Assembly: GCA_039090855.1 (NCBI GenBank)
Contig: CM077025.1
Coordinates: 102,714,489-102,778,488 of the forward strand
Length of the DNA stretch: 64,000 nucleotides
DNA from: Macrothele yani
Lineage: Eukaryota; Arthropoda; Arachnida; Araneae; Macrothelidae
Reading direction: 5' to 3'
Shown here: positions 11,858 through 23,369 of the stretch, in pieces
Numbering within the stretch: the first letter of the stretch is position 1
Layout of the letters: every line of letters starts with the position of its first letter
Made by a program: the position numbers and the translations under genes
Notes under the pieces: generated by a model
The model's input: the letters and a program-made list of their open reading frames with translations, nothing else
Database searches by the model: none
Told to the model about the DNA's origin: nothing

Positions 11858-12010
11858 TACTATAAATTTCACAAAATTATGGGATTTACTCAGGAATAAA
11901 AGGACATTACTTACACTCGAATTTTCAGGTAGCACTAGGCTGCCGGAAAATTCGACAGCAAGTAATATCCTTTTATTCCAGGGTATAATTTTGTGAAATT
12001 TATAGTATAT
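11858..12010. repeat. Palindromic hairpin element
   Basis: Two arms of roughly 70 bp are inverted copies. The left arm starts near ATACTATAAATTTCACAAAA and contains GAATAAAAGGACATTACTT. The right arm is its reverse complement, with the same words and a few changes, ending TTTTGTGAAATTTATAGTAT. The loop is short (about 20 bp). This is probably a small foldback or MITE. No target duplication was identified and no coding sequence is present. Confidence 0.7.
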
Positions 12011-12146
12011 GAAATTTTACTGAAAATATTTTGGGAGGATACCAAAAGAGTTCAACATATTTTTGTGAATCTACTCCCCAATGGTATCAAATGCTGTCTA
12101 GATCGAACCCTGATAATGCAGCATTTATTTGGTGAATGCTCATAAG

Positions 12147-12406
12147 CAGGGCCATATCCAGGAAGGGTTTAAACCATTTCCAAAATTTTTATGTCTTAAA
12201 AATAAAATAATTGTTTCATGAATTTTATAAATTTTTGTAACTAATATTGCATATGGGTCAGTGTTTGGAAAATGGGTAGTATTTAAATAGAATTTCATGT
12301 GCAAATAAAATGTGACACAGAAAAAAACTTAATGTATGTACAGTAAAACTTAATTTTCAAATTCAGACACCCCCACCCTCCAGAATTCTTCCTGGCTATG
12401 ACCTTG
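12147..12406. mobile_element. Small non-autonomous element with CAGGG-type ends
   Basis: The left end CAGGGCCATATCCAGGAAGG and the right end, read outward as CAAGGTCATAGCCAGGAAGA, are imperfect inverted repeats about 260 bp apart, with AT-rich sequence between. This resembles a hAT-type MITE, but the adjacent 8-mers (CTCATAAG and TCCACAGG) do not form a clear duplication, so the assignment rests on the termini alone. Confidence 0.5.
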
Positions 12407-12798
12407 TCCACAGGTGAAAATGATACATCCTAAAGATGAAACTCTTTCTTTTAAAAACTTACATTAGACAGAAGGAAAAATTTCTCCCCCATAATAATTT
12501 TTTCCCTCACAATGGCTTCTTCAGCCTTCTACAAATATAGGTATTTAAGCTTAAAAAGGGAAGCATAATTATCTGGAACAGAAGTGATAGTAAAAATTTC
12601 AACTACTGTAATTTCTTTTTCCCTTGTTCTCTCTATTCTGTATTACTGTTAAATGCAATTTTTTTCATAAATGTTTGCATTTCAGCTTAATAAAACGAGA
12701 AAACAAATTTTAAAGCTCAAGTTTCAGAGAATTACCTTTTCTTTATCCATTAGGTAACAACCATTATTACACGCTTTTTTCCACAAATGTTATTTCAG

Positions 12799-12960
12799 TT
12801 TGAAAAAGGAGAAAAACAATTCCAGAAACAAAGTTCGATGGTGCACAATTTTTTCCAAGATTGGAATAGCGCTATAAAGGAAGCATTGGATTGCTTTGAC
12901 TTGAGCAAATCTGTCGTTAAGGATCCTAAACCAGAATTACTTAGCTTACTTACTTATTAT
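12799..12960 (+). CDS. Possible terminal exon of an unrecognised plus-strand gene
   Basis: After an acceptor-like TGTTATTTCAG the frame reads FEKGEKQFQKQSSMVHNFFQ, then DWNSAIKEALDCFDLSKSVV and KDPKPELLSLL, an amphipathic, coiled-coil-like composition unlike the transposases nearby. The open frame then runs into tRNA-like SINE sequence from about 12965 and stops at 13087. No start is needed if this is an internal or last exon. I cannot name a family. It could equally be an old transposon fragment. Confidence 0.28.
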
Positions 12961-12964
12961 AGCT

Positions 12965-13060
12965 TCACCTTCCTCGGCGGTATAACGGTAACATGCTCGA
13001 ACGGAGATGCGGGCTCAATTCTCGCTCCAGGACAAAGAAGTTTCAAGTTCTCTGAGTTGC
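12965..13060 (+). repeat. tRNA-like SINE head fragment (family 2)
   Basis: The tract has an A-box-like GGTATAACGGTAACATGCT and a B-box-like GCGGGCTCAATTCTC at tRNA spacing, followed by GCTCCAGG. Related fragments are on the minus strand at 19745-19806 and 56697-56760. It lacks the cloverleaf regularity of a functional tRNA. Confidence 0.55.
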
Positions 13061-13940
13061 TACACAGAGAACTAACGGCAATTCTGTGACTAAATCTGAT
13101 TTGATCATGTATGTATTACTATAAAAGGAAGGCGTCATATTAACAATATCTGAAGTGGCTAACAGTTTAAAAATTAATGCCGACCACAATGCTTAAAAGC
13201 ACGCCATATAAGGTAATTAACATGTAGTTACAATAATATCAAAATCATAGTTAAAGACAAAAAATTTACTCGAGCTGAAGTTTTGGCGCGTGTTATATTA
13301 ATTTCACACAGCTTTAAAAATCTTCAATACTAATTGCAGCAAATGCCAACACTTAAACAGTACCTCAATGATGAGCTAATCTACAAGGTATTATGTTCAC
13401 CTTCATTATAAAACGGACATGAAATACCATTTCGTAAAACAAAACAAATACCACGATAATTTCACTACAACTAACAACACGACAACATACTACAGCAGAA
13501 GTCACATTACAGCACGACGAACAAACACTGATGTGAAATAGTGTTGCCAAACCACAAAGCCAATGATATACCCAAACCACCTGAAAAAGTTAAAAGTCCA
13601 TTTTCCAAGAGAACCACATTGCTTCTTGTATCTTGATTTCTTACAATGAAAAAAACTACGAATAGTTATGTCATAAACTCTATTTTTCTGATATGTTTAC
13701 ATCTTATGAAAGGCACAATAGTAGCAATAACTGTGGAATTCGTTTCCCCTCCCCTCTCAGGATCGTCTTATTTCTTATTCAGATGGTTGATTTAGCCATG
13801 ACCGTGTAAAAAAATGTTAACTTCTGTTTAGTTTACATATTACAACCGGAAATTGTGTGATTGATCCTGTGAATAATTGTGGTGGTATTGCTACTAGCTC
13901 ATGGTTAAAATTTATTGAATCAGTTACAGAAATTTGAAAG

Positions 13941-13964
13941 ATGTCAGAACGAAAAGTTTTGAAC
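13941..13964 (+). CDS. YJU2: YJU2 splicing factor, exon 1 (start codon)
   Basis: ATG at 13941 begins MSERKVLN, the canonical N-terminus of animal YJU2 (CCDC94, yeast Cwc16/Yju2). The exon ends at a consensus donor GTAAGT (13965-13970) in phase 0. YJU2 is a nuclear zinc-binding spliceosome component, linked to the Prp19-associated complex, that promotes the first catalytic step at the branch helix. An upstream ACCGGAAAT at 13845-13853, an ETS-type site in sequence only, lies in the presumed 5' region. The transcription start cannot be placed. Only 24 coding bases precede a 34-kb intron. Confidence 0.95.
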
Positions 13965-14078
13965 GTAAGTACTAAATTCCTTATGCATGGTGTGAATTTA
14001 AGTTTTGCGTTCAACCTGAACTAAATCACATCACATACGTTTTCCAGATTTTGAATGAACTGTGTTTTACTGTTCAAT

Positions 14079-14287
14079 GCCTCTCCCGTAGCGCAGTGCT
14101 TATGACCATTCGTCCGTGATGGATCCGGGTTCGAAACCCAGTTAGGCATGGATATTGTGTGTTTGTCTTGCGGCACTGGCTCTTTCCTTTCCCTGGAGTC
14201 AGTGGCACCATATTAGGGACGAGCGACTGCTTATAGCCCATTGAGTTGCTCACTGTGGTCGTTAAACCTCCAGTCAAAGAAAAAATC
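14079..14287 (+). mobile_element. tRNA-headed SINE (family 1), copy 2
   Basis: The tRNA-like head has TAGCGCAGTGCTTATGACC as A-box region and GGGTTCGAAACCC as a strong B box. It is followed by the family body (TTGCGGCACTGGCTC, GCCCATTGAGTTGCTCAC) and the tail GTGGTCGTTAAACCTC plus a short A-rich end. A 10-bp duplication ACTGTTCAAT (14069-14078 and 14288-14297) brackets it. It lies about 110 bp inside intron 1 of YJU2. Confidence 0.92.
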
Positions 14288-15517
14288 ACTGTTCAATATC
14301 TTATACTGTAGATAAAACTACGAATTGTACTGCAGAACTTCCTGCTGATAAAAGTCAGTTTGGGACAATCAACGAAGCCCAATACTTTCGAAAACAGCTT
14401 GAAGTTAACTGAAAACTATTTACGTGCTGCCTTTGAAAATGAGATACAAATGATACAATTCAGAAAGGAAATTCAGAGTGTCACTGGTCATGAAAATCAC
14501 GAATTCAGAAAAGGGTCATGAAAAAAATCACAAATTTTGATTTGGGGTCCTGAATTTACTTTTAATGATTGTTCATTTTCTGGTGACAGTCTATAGTAAT
14601 TCTCCATGCACACGAACCACATAAGATGTAATTGTAGTTTCCATCTAATGATCCAATACCGTAAATATTTAACGGAAATTATAGAGGATAAATTTATTAA
14701 GGTACATTACCTCTAAATTTTTCAATCTATACACTAGATCATCGTCAAGAGTTCCTCGTCTATGGTACTAAAAGTAATTGAAGGAAGCCATGAAGTCATT
14801 AATGATCCAAGTATAAAAAAGGACACATGCACTCCTCCAAGAAAAAAACTGTTAAAGCAAAAAAACCTTTTAGCATCTATATGTACAAAATTTCGAGATC
14901 AATTTAGCAATTTAAATTATGCTGCTTGTGAAGTCATGGCATTTTCCAGGTATAAATTTTAAAGAAAGGTGTGTTATGAAATCATATAACACAATACTGA
15001 GCATTTCAACATGTTTTAGGCACTGTCGAAGTGTGACGAGTCAGTTTTTTGTTACTATCAAAAGGGTGGAGGGCACTTTTTACATAGAAAACAAGGTGGG
15101 GGAGCATCTCCCCTCTTTATCTGTACTTACTGTATATATATATATATATATGTGCACGCATATACCGCTGCTTTGAATAGGGTTATATATATATATTGAG
15201 AGAGATAGCTTTTAAAAATGGTCATAAAAACTGTTAATTGGTCATGCAATTGCATTTTCTACATTTGGTAGACACCCTGAAATTTGATCAAATGATTTGA
15301 AAAGTTAAAAAGGTTGTTTAAAACTGAAGTAATTAGAACCCATCAGAGTGTCAAATTAAAATTGGGTAATGAGATGATATCTAAACAATGGAAATATGAC
15401 AACTGGAGTCACTGTCCTTTCAAGCTATAATTTAGCAATCAAATGCATTTTGAACCCCTTAATCTGGGTCATCATCAGTGCTGTGCAGATTGTTGCTGGA
15501 TGTAATGTTCCCACTTT

Positions 15518-15725
15518 CTTTAGGGGGAGGGGGATAAAACCACCATGAGCAACTCAGTGGGCTGTAAGCAGTTTCCCATCCCTAATTTAGGGTCACTGAT
15601 TCTAAAAAAGGGAGAGAGCTAGTGTCATAAGATAAACATAACATCCATGCCTCTAGGATTTGAACCCAGGTCCCCTCAGACGAACAGTCATGAGCCAGTG
15701 CTTACACCACTGCGCGACCAGGGTG
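15518..15725 (-). mobile_element. tRNA-headed SINE (family 1), copy 3
   Basis: The reverse complement shows the same body and head as the copy at 14079-14287, including the B-box region read from GGATTTGAACCC and the AGCAACTCAGTGGGC body word. The A-rich tail is poor, and I found no clear target duplication, so the boundaries are approximate. Confidence 0.75.
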
Positions 15726-15914
15726 ACACGGAATGAACTAGGTTATGGGTTAACTATGCTGTGTGGAGCTGCTTTGTGTCATCTGATGGAAGGGCTGCAT
15801 AGTGATGCTGGTGGGTTAGTCTTCAGTGCTCTTTAATTCTTCATCTTCTCAATCATAATAGACAGCAATTATGATCTGTGTATGCTTACAACATGAGCAA
15901 ATGAGTTAAATTTT

Positions 15915-18415
15915 ACCATGAGCAGAGATCGTGCTAGGATTTTTTTCAAAAGAGTAAAAATACTCCTTCACATTTTTTGAAGGAGTATTTTTCTTTCCAA
16001 GGAGTAATTTTAGAGAATGAATAATTATTGCATTAAATTTTTAGCTAAATAATATTTAATATAAAAACAACTAATTATATCTATATATAAATATGTCAAC
16101 ATGAGTTAGCATGTAATTGAATTTCTTTTATAGAAAATAAGTAAATCATAATTTATCAAAATCTTACCTACTTGTCTTGTTTTATCCATGTGGCTGCAAA
16201 AAAACATTAACAAAAAAAGAAAACTAAATTCAAAACCAAAAGGACAAAGGTAATCTTTATTTGATTCCTATTATAATTCCAACCTTCTTTGTTTTTTGTT
16301 TTTCCATGACAGGGCTTGAAAAATAAAAATACCATGCCCAAGATGCCCGGGGCATGTAAATTTTTGATCTGGGCAAGTAAAACTGAAATCTAGTTGCCCG
16401 GTCAAGCAACTAGGTTTAAAGAAAAAAAAAAAGTTTGGAACGGAGAATTTTCTATTCTAGAAAAAAAAACAAAAAAAAAACTGGTCGCATGTTTTTCATT
16501 TTACTGCAAATCACCAGAAGTTGTATTATTGTTACGGAATGAATTTCTGGGCAAGTAAATATTTTCTACACTTGCCCAGCTGGCTGGGCATGTAACTTTT
16601 CAGATATTTTTCAATTCCTGCATGAAATAAAGCTTGCTCAAAATTAAATGCACATTTAACTTTTCCATTTTTTTCACAAAAATGTAAACAGAGTTCTGAA
16701 AGACGAGTTAAAACATCCACACTTTGCTCACTAAGCTGGTTTCACTTTTGAGTTCTAATTCTATTCTGTGTTGAAAATCCTAAAAAAATATGTATGATGT
16801 TTACAGTTCTCATAATTGACACTTGGTTGATTCAACCATTCTTCTGATATGAGGAATGTCTAGTTTCTCTCTTTGCAACTATTTATAGAGGAAAAGTAAC
16901 ATTTAACAATAATACAAGACAGTGGAAATATCGCGAAAAAAAAAATTACGATTACAAAAAAATCTTTGCCTCATCCGACTTCCGTTTTTGGAAATTTTTC
17001 CTCCGTTTTCAAGCTGAAACACAATCAGTTATCAAACAAAATTATATTTTACAATAAAAATGAGCAGAGGAAATATTACGAGGGCAAAAAATTGCGATTA
17101 CAGATTAAATCTGCTGTTCGTCTGAACTTCCATTTTCGAAAGTTTTGAAAGACAAAATTCTGTCCCCAGCCGGAAAACATAACCCCCCATTCCACCGCCA
17201 CCATGCACGCTCACACACACACCACTCCCAAAAAAATTATCTTCAGTTTTGGTGACAACAAAGTCAGAGTTAGTCTTCGAATCCGCCGAAGAAACTCGTT
17301 CCTAAAGTTTACAAGGAAATTTTTGCTCCGTCGAAATTCCGTTATCGGAAACTATTGTCTACACTTTCAAGCTGAAATGCAAACATTTATGCAATAAATT
17401 GATATTTAATAACAATACTGAACAGAGGAAACTTCACGAGAAAAAGAAATTACGATCGCAGGAAAAAATTTCACTCTGTTTAGCTTTCATTTTTGGAAGT
17501 TCTGAAAACGGAATACTTTTCCCCAGGCGGAAAACGAGCAACCAGTCCTCCGAAAATAAAACATTATCTTCAGTTGTTGTTGTTTTTCATCGCTCTCAAG
17601 TATAACCGAAATATGGAATTCCATGAATCCAAAGAACAATCTCATGCCTGATTCGTAACAGTCTGCGATATGCAAAATGAACTGCTCATATGGCTACGCA
17701 TGGAAGCCGATTCACGGGTCTATAAAATGATTACATTCCCAACATGAACGATGTATTCGATTGCAATTTTCGGAACTCTGAATGGTCCATTTCTAAAGCA
17801 TGTATTTTCACAAAGTATACGTTTAATGTGCAAATTTTGCGAGCGATCCAAAAACAGACCCAAGATTTTATATTTATATTTTTTTTCTTAGAATTTCATA
17901 AGGCGGAAGACTCCCGCTTAACAGCTTTGTTTCGGCGAGAATCCCGCTATCCCACCCTGAAATGGCAATTAAACAAACTTCAAAACACGTCACTTTTCAC
18001 TTTCTTCATGTCAAGGCTTAACTGCACCACGCTGCATTGATACACTAGTGTCTGAATCCTCCTTCCCTGCAATGCGCATGCTCATTGATTGAGCTGCTCT
18101 AAGTCCCACTCTATGCCTTCAAGGTTCTTCTGAATGATTGCCGAAAGCCAATCTCTAGCTGACTAGCTCGGCAATGGGAACCAAATCATGATTTTTCATA
18201 AACTGTGACACAAAAGTTAACATATAGTTTCTTGATAAAAAAAAAAAATGGTAATTTTTATGACAAAATGCCGGCGTAATCACCGATTATAAAAGGAAAT
18301 TTCATATGGAAAAACAATGCATAAAAATACGCATTTCTAAATTTTAAAGTGTATTTGGCATTTTTAAGGCATGAAATACTCGTGTAGAGGTGTTATCGCG
18401 ATCTCTGACCATGAG
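15915..18415 (+). mobile_element. Large non-autonomous hAT element A (15923-18407)
   Basis: An 8-bp duplication ACCATGAG (15915-15922, 18408-18415) brackets ends CAGAGATCGTG and CGCGATCTCTG. The interior begins with a hairpin around AAAATACTCCTTCACA and holds repeated blocks of the type TTACGATTACAGAT, CGACTTCCGTTTT and TTTTCAAGCTGAAA. The copy at 53941-55815 matches it almost throughout. The termini and 8-bp duplication are hAT hallmarks. No transposase is present. It carries a nested small element at 16312-16620. Confidence 0.9.
16312..16620. mobile_element. Small hAT-type element nested in element A
   Basis: The ends CAGGGCTTGAAAAAT and, read outward from the right, CAGGAATTGAAAAAT are inverted repeats. 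The interior repeats GGGCAAGTAAA and GTTGCCCGG. The flanks share only CATGA. A comparison with element B at 54200-54480, where this block is absent, supports an insertion. Partial similarity is seen at 11510-11610. Confidence 0.65.
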
Positions 18416-18778
18416 AAAGGTAAATTGATTTTCCATATGGTACTGAATCATGCTGTAATGCACCCCATAGAGAAACTATTTCTGCAGATATGAGGGAAAA
18501 GAGAAATTATAACTTGCTATTATACCTTGGTGGCCTATGCATGGCAGTTTTGGGGCTTCGTAATTTAACAACCCTATTATTTCAACCCCGAAGTGCCTTC
18601 ATTTTAATTGTTCTCCATGTTGTAGAGGTGGGTTTAACAGTGATTTTCCTGTCACAGTGACAACTGACAACTGTGACAGTAATAGTGAGAAGAATTGGCA
18701 ATGAAACACATCACAAAAAATTAGAATTCTTGATATATCATATCACGCATATGTTACGTTAAAAATTAAAAGTACTGG

Positions 18779-18810
18779 GACGTTTCGGTAGTGACTTCTA
18801 CCTTCATCAG
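18779..18810 (-). ncRNA. Hammerhead ribozyme-like core, left arm
   Basis: The minus strand reads CTGATGA, then a stem II hairpin with GGTAG pairing CTACC, then GAAACGTC. These are the invariant boxes of the hammerhead fold with the very short stem III (ACGT) described for minimal Penelope-type motifs, which may need dimers to cleave. Confidence 0.6.
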
Positions 18811-19009
18811 TCATGGAATGAAACACGTGATATAAGCATCAGTTGTTGCCAGATTTTAAAACAGCTTTCCAAATGAAGGGATGTTAAAAGGTATGTCCGT
18901 ATTGCAGGTGTTAGGGGTACAAACGCACCTTTTCACATCCCTATCCTTTGGAAAGCTATTTTAAAATCTGGAAACAACTGATGCTTATACCATGTGTTTC
19001 ATTCCATGG

Positions 19010-19041
19010 CTGATGAAGGTAGAAGTCACTACCGAAACGTC
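19010..19041 (+). ncRNA. Hammerhead ribozyme-like core, right arm
   Basis: Plus-strand partner of the left-arm motif: CTGATGA at 19010-19016, stem II GGTAG/CTACC (19018-19033) and GAAACGTC at 19034-19041. The boxes and stem are intact by eye. Because the two cores face outward on opposite strands, a transcript of either strand would carry one. Confidence 0.6.
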
Positions 19042-19744
19042 CCACCACTTTTAATTTTTAACGTAACTTATGCGTGATACGATGATATCAAGAATTCTTC
19101 TAACTGTGACAGTTCCACGGAAGTAACAGTGACTTTTTTAAACAGTGACAAAATCACTGTTTATGACAGTGATGACAGAACTGTAACGGGATGGTTAGTC
19201 ATTGTCTCACTAGTTTCAGTGACAAAATCACTATTTACAAAAGGGGGTAACTGAGCAGCAATGGAACGGCGAGCCAAACTTCTGTAAGAAAGCTTTTGTC
19301 TTACCAAATATCACATGAAGCAAAATTTTCATCAACATTGTTGTGAAATAATTCCATATCTCACTGGTGTATCTACACTTGGCAATAGAAAGTCTATTAT
19401 GTTGAATACTGAACAGCATTAACAATTTATTATCATTCATGTCCATTCCTAAAGGCTCCTCATAAAGAAAAGAGGATGAAAAACTGGTTTCTTCTGTAAA
19501 AGGCTGGCATCACTAGCGACCTCTGTGATGTTTCAGCAGAAACAACATGGTAACTGTGGACCCCAAGCATTGCTCGCACATGGCTAATGGTGATATTCTA
19601 ATCAGTGACTTTGGAACCATTACTTTTTTTCACGAGTTGTAACAATGACAGTGATTTTTCGGTCACAGTGACAAGTAACAGTTACATGATTTCCGACCCA
19701 TCTATACCATGTTGTTTCTCCTCACATAACTTGCAAATTGCATC

Positions 19745-19806
19745 TTCCAGGAGTGGGGAAACAAACCCACATCTCCGGATTTCCATTCAAGCATGCTACC
19801 ATGATC
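19745..19806 (-). repeat. tRNA-like SINE head fragment (family 2)
   Basis: On the minus strand the words GGTAGCATGCTTGAATGG (A-box region) and GATGTGGGTTTGTTTCC (B-box region) match the fragments at 12965-13060 and 56697-56760. It has no tail and no duplication, and the B box is degraded. Confidence 0.5.
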
Positions 19807-19944
19807 ATATGTAAAGGATTTTAGGAAGGGAGTGTCTGACCCCAAGTCTTAAACAACCCTTAGAAATAGGAAGCTAGGAGATTTGGGCTAGAGTGCCCGA
19901 TAGGAAAGTAACACGGAAGAGAGGTAGAAAAGGGGAGGAAGACG

Positions 19945-20135
19945 CCCTTATTTATTACCGGGGGGCCAATACCCGGGGTCCAACGACTTAACGTGCCCAT
20001 CCGACGCACGGCGGATATCTAGTGGATCGAGCATTCGTACCTGCCTGGGATCGAACCTGAGGGCCTTTCCGCGGCAGTCACGAACGTTGCCCACTATGCT
20101 ACCAGCGGCCCACGCGGCACCATTACACCACCCAG
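19945..20135 (-). mobile_element. tRNA-headed SINE (family 3)
   Basis: Read on the minus strand it begins CGTGGGCCGCTGGTAGCATA, with an A-box region GGTAGCATAGTGGGC and a B box GGTTCGATCCCAGG at the right distance. A GC-rich body follows, with GGATGGGCACGTTAAGTCG and ACCCCGGGTATTGGCC. The high GC content stands out from the surrounding AT-rich sequence. The boundaries are approximate. Confidence 0.7.
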
Positions 20136-20162
20136 AACCCAAGTAACCGATATTAGACAAGT

Positions 20163-23100
20163 GTAGCCTATAAAGATCCAGATTCACAGTCGCCACTGGC
20201 GATAAACTTCATCATCGTGGCAACTAAAAATGTTTGATTAAATCGCCAATTCTGGCGACCTTTACGGAAAAAAATTATTTATTTAATTTTATTTAACTTG
20301 TGTTGTACCGAAAAAAACAAATTTTAACTTGTACAGAACTCGCACGTTTCTGAAAAATTTTACTCCAAATGTACGAAAATCGCACGAAATGGCACAAAAT
20401 TTTAATTGTACGGAAGCTATTTTGCTTGGCCAGCAGAAAAGAAAAGAAGAAAAAAAAGTTATGTTAAAGGTGAGGGCGTTGCATCGGATTTTGGTCACAA
20501 AGAATATGCCAAGGGTGATGACGGTCATCGTGGAGAAACGAGGTTCGCAAGTTTGAAGTTTGCCGGGGGAGGGCGGGGGGCTTCTTCCCTTTGACAATGA
20601 ATCGCTTCCTTGGCGGCCTGCATTGGGGAAGTCGTACTGGGAGAAATTTTTATAAAAAAAAATTTCACCAATTTTTTAAGTAACCGAATGTCAATTTTAC
20701 AGTAACCAAGACACGACAAAATAAACTCCCATGTGAAATTTCGTCGAAATCCGCTAAAAACTTTAGGAGTTAGGCATTTATTTTTATTTTTAATTAATGT
20801 TTGCTAAAAGCCTGCGTAGTCCATACTCTTTTGCTGCCGTCTCCCGTGGCGTGGGCTTTTGAGTATCGCAGAGGACGGGCTAAAAAGAATCAATTTATTT
20901 TACGATTTAATCCTGACTGAGAACCAAGTTTTCCATCCGCTTTCCGTGTTCACCTTAAAAAGAAAAAAAAAATTATTGGTTAACTTGACTTTTTGTTGTT
21001 ATTTTTACCAAAAGTAGTGTTTTATATGTATTTAGTTAATACTAATTTAAATTTGAATTTTATCTAAAATCCAGAATCAGCAAAGTCCGGACGATTCAGG
21101 ATTTTCGAGATTGTACTGTAATAGTATTCCCATACCTACCGTACTTTCTATGGATTTAGTTGTCTGACTACGGAACTATGGACCTCGCTGTCGAAATTAC
21201 GGATTCTACGAATTTTCATTTTGTTTAATTTTGCTACTGTTTTATGATGCACATGAGATTCATAAGCGTATTTGCGGAATTCCGCTTTTTTTGTCATCAT
21301 TTAGATCGTTCTCAGGATCAATGTAAAATTGAAGACAATTCGTGGGGGGGGGGGCGTTTTCCGTCTGGAGATGGTATTTTGTGTGTCAAAACTTTCGAAA
21401 ATGGTAGTTAAACGGAGTAAAAAGATTACCGTAATCGTGATTTTTGTTCTCCCGATGTTGCCTTTGTGTCCAGTTTTCTTGTTAAATATGATTTTATTGC
21501 ATAAATGTTTGTACTTCAAGTTAGGGCTGGTCCCCTAAAGATAATGCATTGTATTTAACCAGAGAATTATACTTCAAACCTAGCTTCTTATTAGAACGTC
21601 AAGATATTCTAACTTCGATTTTTTGAGGCAACAATTTGCAGAAACGGAGATTAAATCCGCGAAATCGAACAATTCCACCTTTTTCGTTATTACTTTGGTC
21701 ATTTGCAAGATCAATGCACAAGTTAACATAATTTTTGTAGGGGGGGGGGGGTGATGTTCGTCGGAGGACGAAATTCCACCTTTACGAAAATTTCGAAAAC
21801 GGAGGATCGACGCCTGATGGAGTTTAGATTTTTTCCACAATCGTAATTCCTTTTTTCTCGCGATGTTGCCTCTGCCCAGTATCATTGGTAAATAACATTT
21901 TACTGCATAAATATTTGTATTTCAGCTTGAAAATAGGGGGAAAATTTCCAAAACCCGAAATCGGTCAGTGCAAAGATTTCTCCAATAATGGCACCCCCTC
22001 ACCCCCACAGTGTGCTCACTCTCCTGCATTGTTAAATATCCCCTGCAGCCCCGGTGGTAAAGTGGTCTAAGCGATGGCCTCTGATCATTCGTCCGAAAGG
22101 GGTCCGGGTTCGAATCCTGGCGAGGCATGAATGTTGTGTTTGTCTTACGGTGCTGACTTTCTCCCTTCCCTGGAACCTGTGACCCTATTTTAGGGACGGG
22201 CGACTGCTTGTAGCCCATTGAGTTGCTCACAGTGGTCGTTAAACCTCTAATGAAAAAAAAAAAAATATATATCCCCTGTCCCATAAGTTTTTGCATTTAA
22301 GCTTGATAAAGAAGGGAGAAAGTCCCGAAAATGGAAGTGACAAATTTGTAAAAATTGATGCATGGTGTTCAAAAATATTGATATTCTCAAAGTTACACCA
22401 TTTATTTACAATAATTAAAGCTTTGATATTACGCACTCATGTTCCTCAGGCTGAAATTTCTTTCAGCATGATGGATGAAGTTACTGTTATCAGAAGGCAT
22501 AAAAAAGAAAGGAAAGAAAAGCATCAATGAAGAAATTGGGAGAGAAAGATATCAGCAGAAAGAAAAATTAAGCAATAGATGCTGTGCAGCTGCAATCAAC
22601 AAAAGACAAACTGACAGTAGTCCACATTCTTGCTGCGTGTTTTGATTTTTCACCCAGTTAAAACGTTCAGCATTTTTTTCCTTCTTTGATCTCATCTTGA
22701 CATAAATTACAATTTTAGAGTCAGTGTGATCATATGGTAAGTGGGAGGTTCATGCACTGCAGGTTCATTTGCTTGGATTTCCTGTCTATCAAGTGTTGTG
22801 GGATTTAGAATGCATCTGACTGGTTTTTACTGGTGGAAGCTTTGAACTTAAATCTCACAATATTACCTATCATGCCCTTGCCAAGGGATTCAACTTCGTG
22901 TTTCACATGTGTTAGTTTCATTAGTAATTGTGCTTTTAACGGTACCGCAATTGAATGCTCATGTGAAATGTCTTTTGTCAGCAGTTAAAAACACATTAGG
23001 TGAAAGAAGCCTTCTAATGAAAAAGAACACACTTGAAAATCACATTAGGATCAAAACATCAGGAATAAAAATTACTAATTTTGGCACTGAAGATGCGATA

Positions 23101-23369
23101 AAAACTATGGTTGGAGGATAGCGTGAAACCAAACTACAAAGATTAATTTATGTATTTTATTACTTCAGTTTTAACTTTTAAGCATACTATAATTGAAATA
23201 CACAAAATAAAGCACACTAAGCAATTTTGTTGAAATAATAGTGTGAAATATTCAGTTTGATTTCTTCAAAGTTTGGCCACTGATTTTTTTTTTATGGCCA
23301 CTAACAATTTTGGTCTTGGTGGCCAATATCTACTAGCAAAATTTATAAGTCTGGATCTTTAGTAGCCTA
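20163..23369. mobile_element. Large non-autonomous hAT element D (20171-23361)
   Basis: The duplication GTAGCCTA (20163-20170 and 23362-23369) flanks inverted ends TAAAGATCCAGA and TCTGGATCTTTA. Near the ends are GGCGAC/GTCGCC and TGGCCAC words. The interior shares many blocks with elements A, B, C and E (TTTCGAAAATGGTAGTTAAA, GATGTTGCCTCTG, TTGTATTTCAGCTTGAAAA), in the opposite orientation to A and B. There are G runs of 9-11 bases near 21345 and 21745. A SINE is nested at 22046-22268. No transposase was found. Confidence 0.85.
22046..22268 (+). mobile_element. tRNA-headed SINE (family 1), copy 4
   Basis: The head GCCCCGGTGGTAAAGTGG and B box GGGTTCGAATCCTGG are the best preserved of the family. 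The body GCCCATTGAGTTGCTCAC and tail GTGGTCGTTAAACCTC end in an A run. The duplication ATATCCCCTG (22036-22045 and 22269-22278) is perfect. It lies within hAT element D and so is younger than it. Confidence 0.93.

Larger units (their letters stand above)
18681..19101. mobile_element. Palindromic Penelope tail-only insertion nested in element F
   Basis: Two arms of about 180 bp are inverted copies: GTTACGTTAAAAATTAAAAG at the left and its complement at the right, separated by about 25 bp. A candidate 12-bp duplication AACTGTGACAGT lies at 18669-18680 and 19102-19113, though this word is also part of the host repeat. Each arm contains a hammerhead-like core. The plan matches the insertion at 5431-5638 but the sequence family differs. 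Confidence 0.7.
18615..19714. mobile_element. Non-autonomous hAT element F (18623-19706)
   Basis: The duplication CCATGTTG (18615-18622 and 19707-19714) flanks inverted ends TAGAGGTGGG and CCCATCTATA. Close to both ends are repeats of the word CACAGTGACA/TGTCACTGTG, which make the interior self-complementary. No coding sequence was seen. A Penelope-tail palindrome is nested at about 18681-19101. Confidence 0.85.

Noticed and set aside
14079..22268. tRNA genes
   Set aside because: The A- and B-box matches belong to SINE heads with body, tail and target duplications. Anticodon arms and cloverleaf pairing are not preserved.
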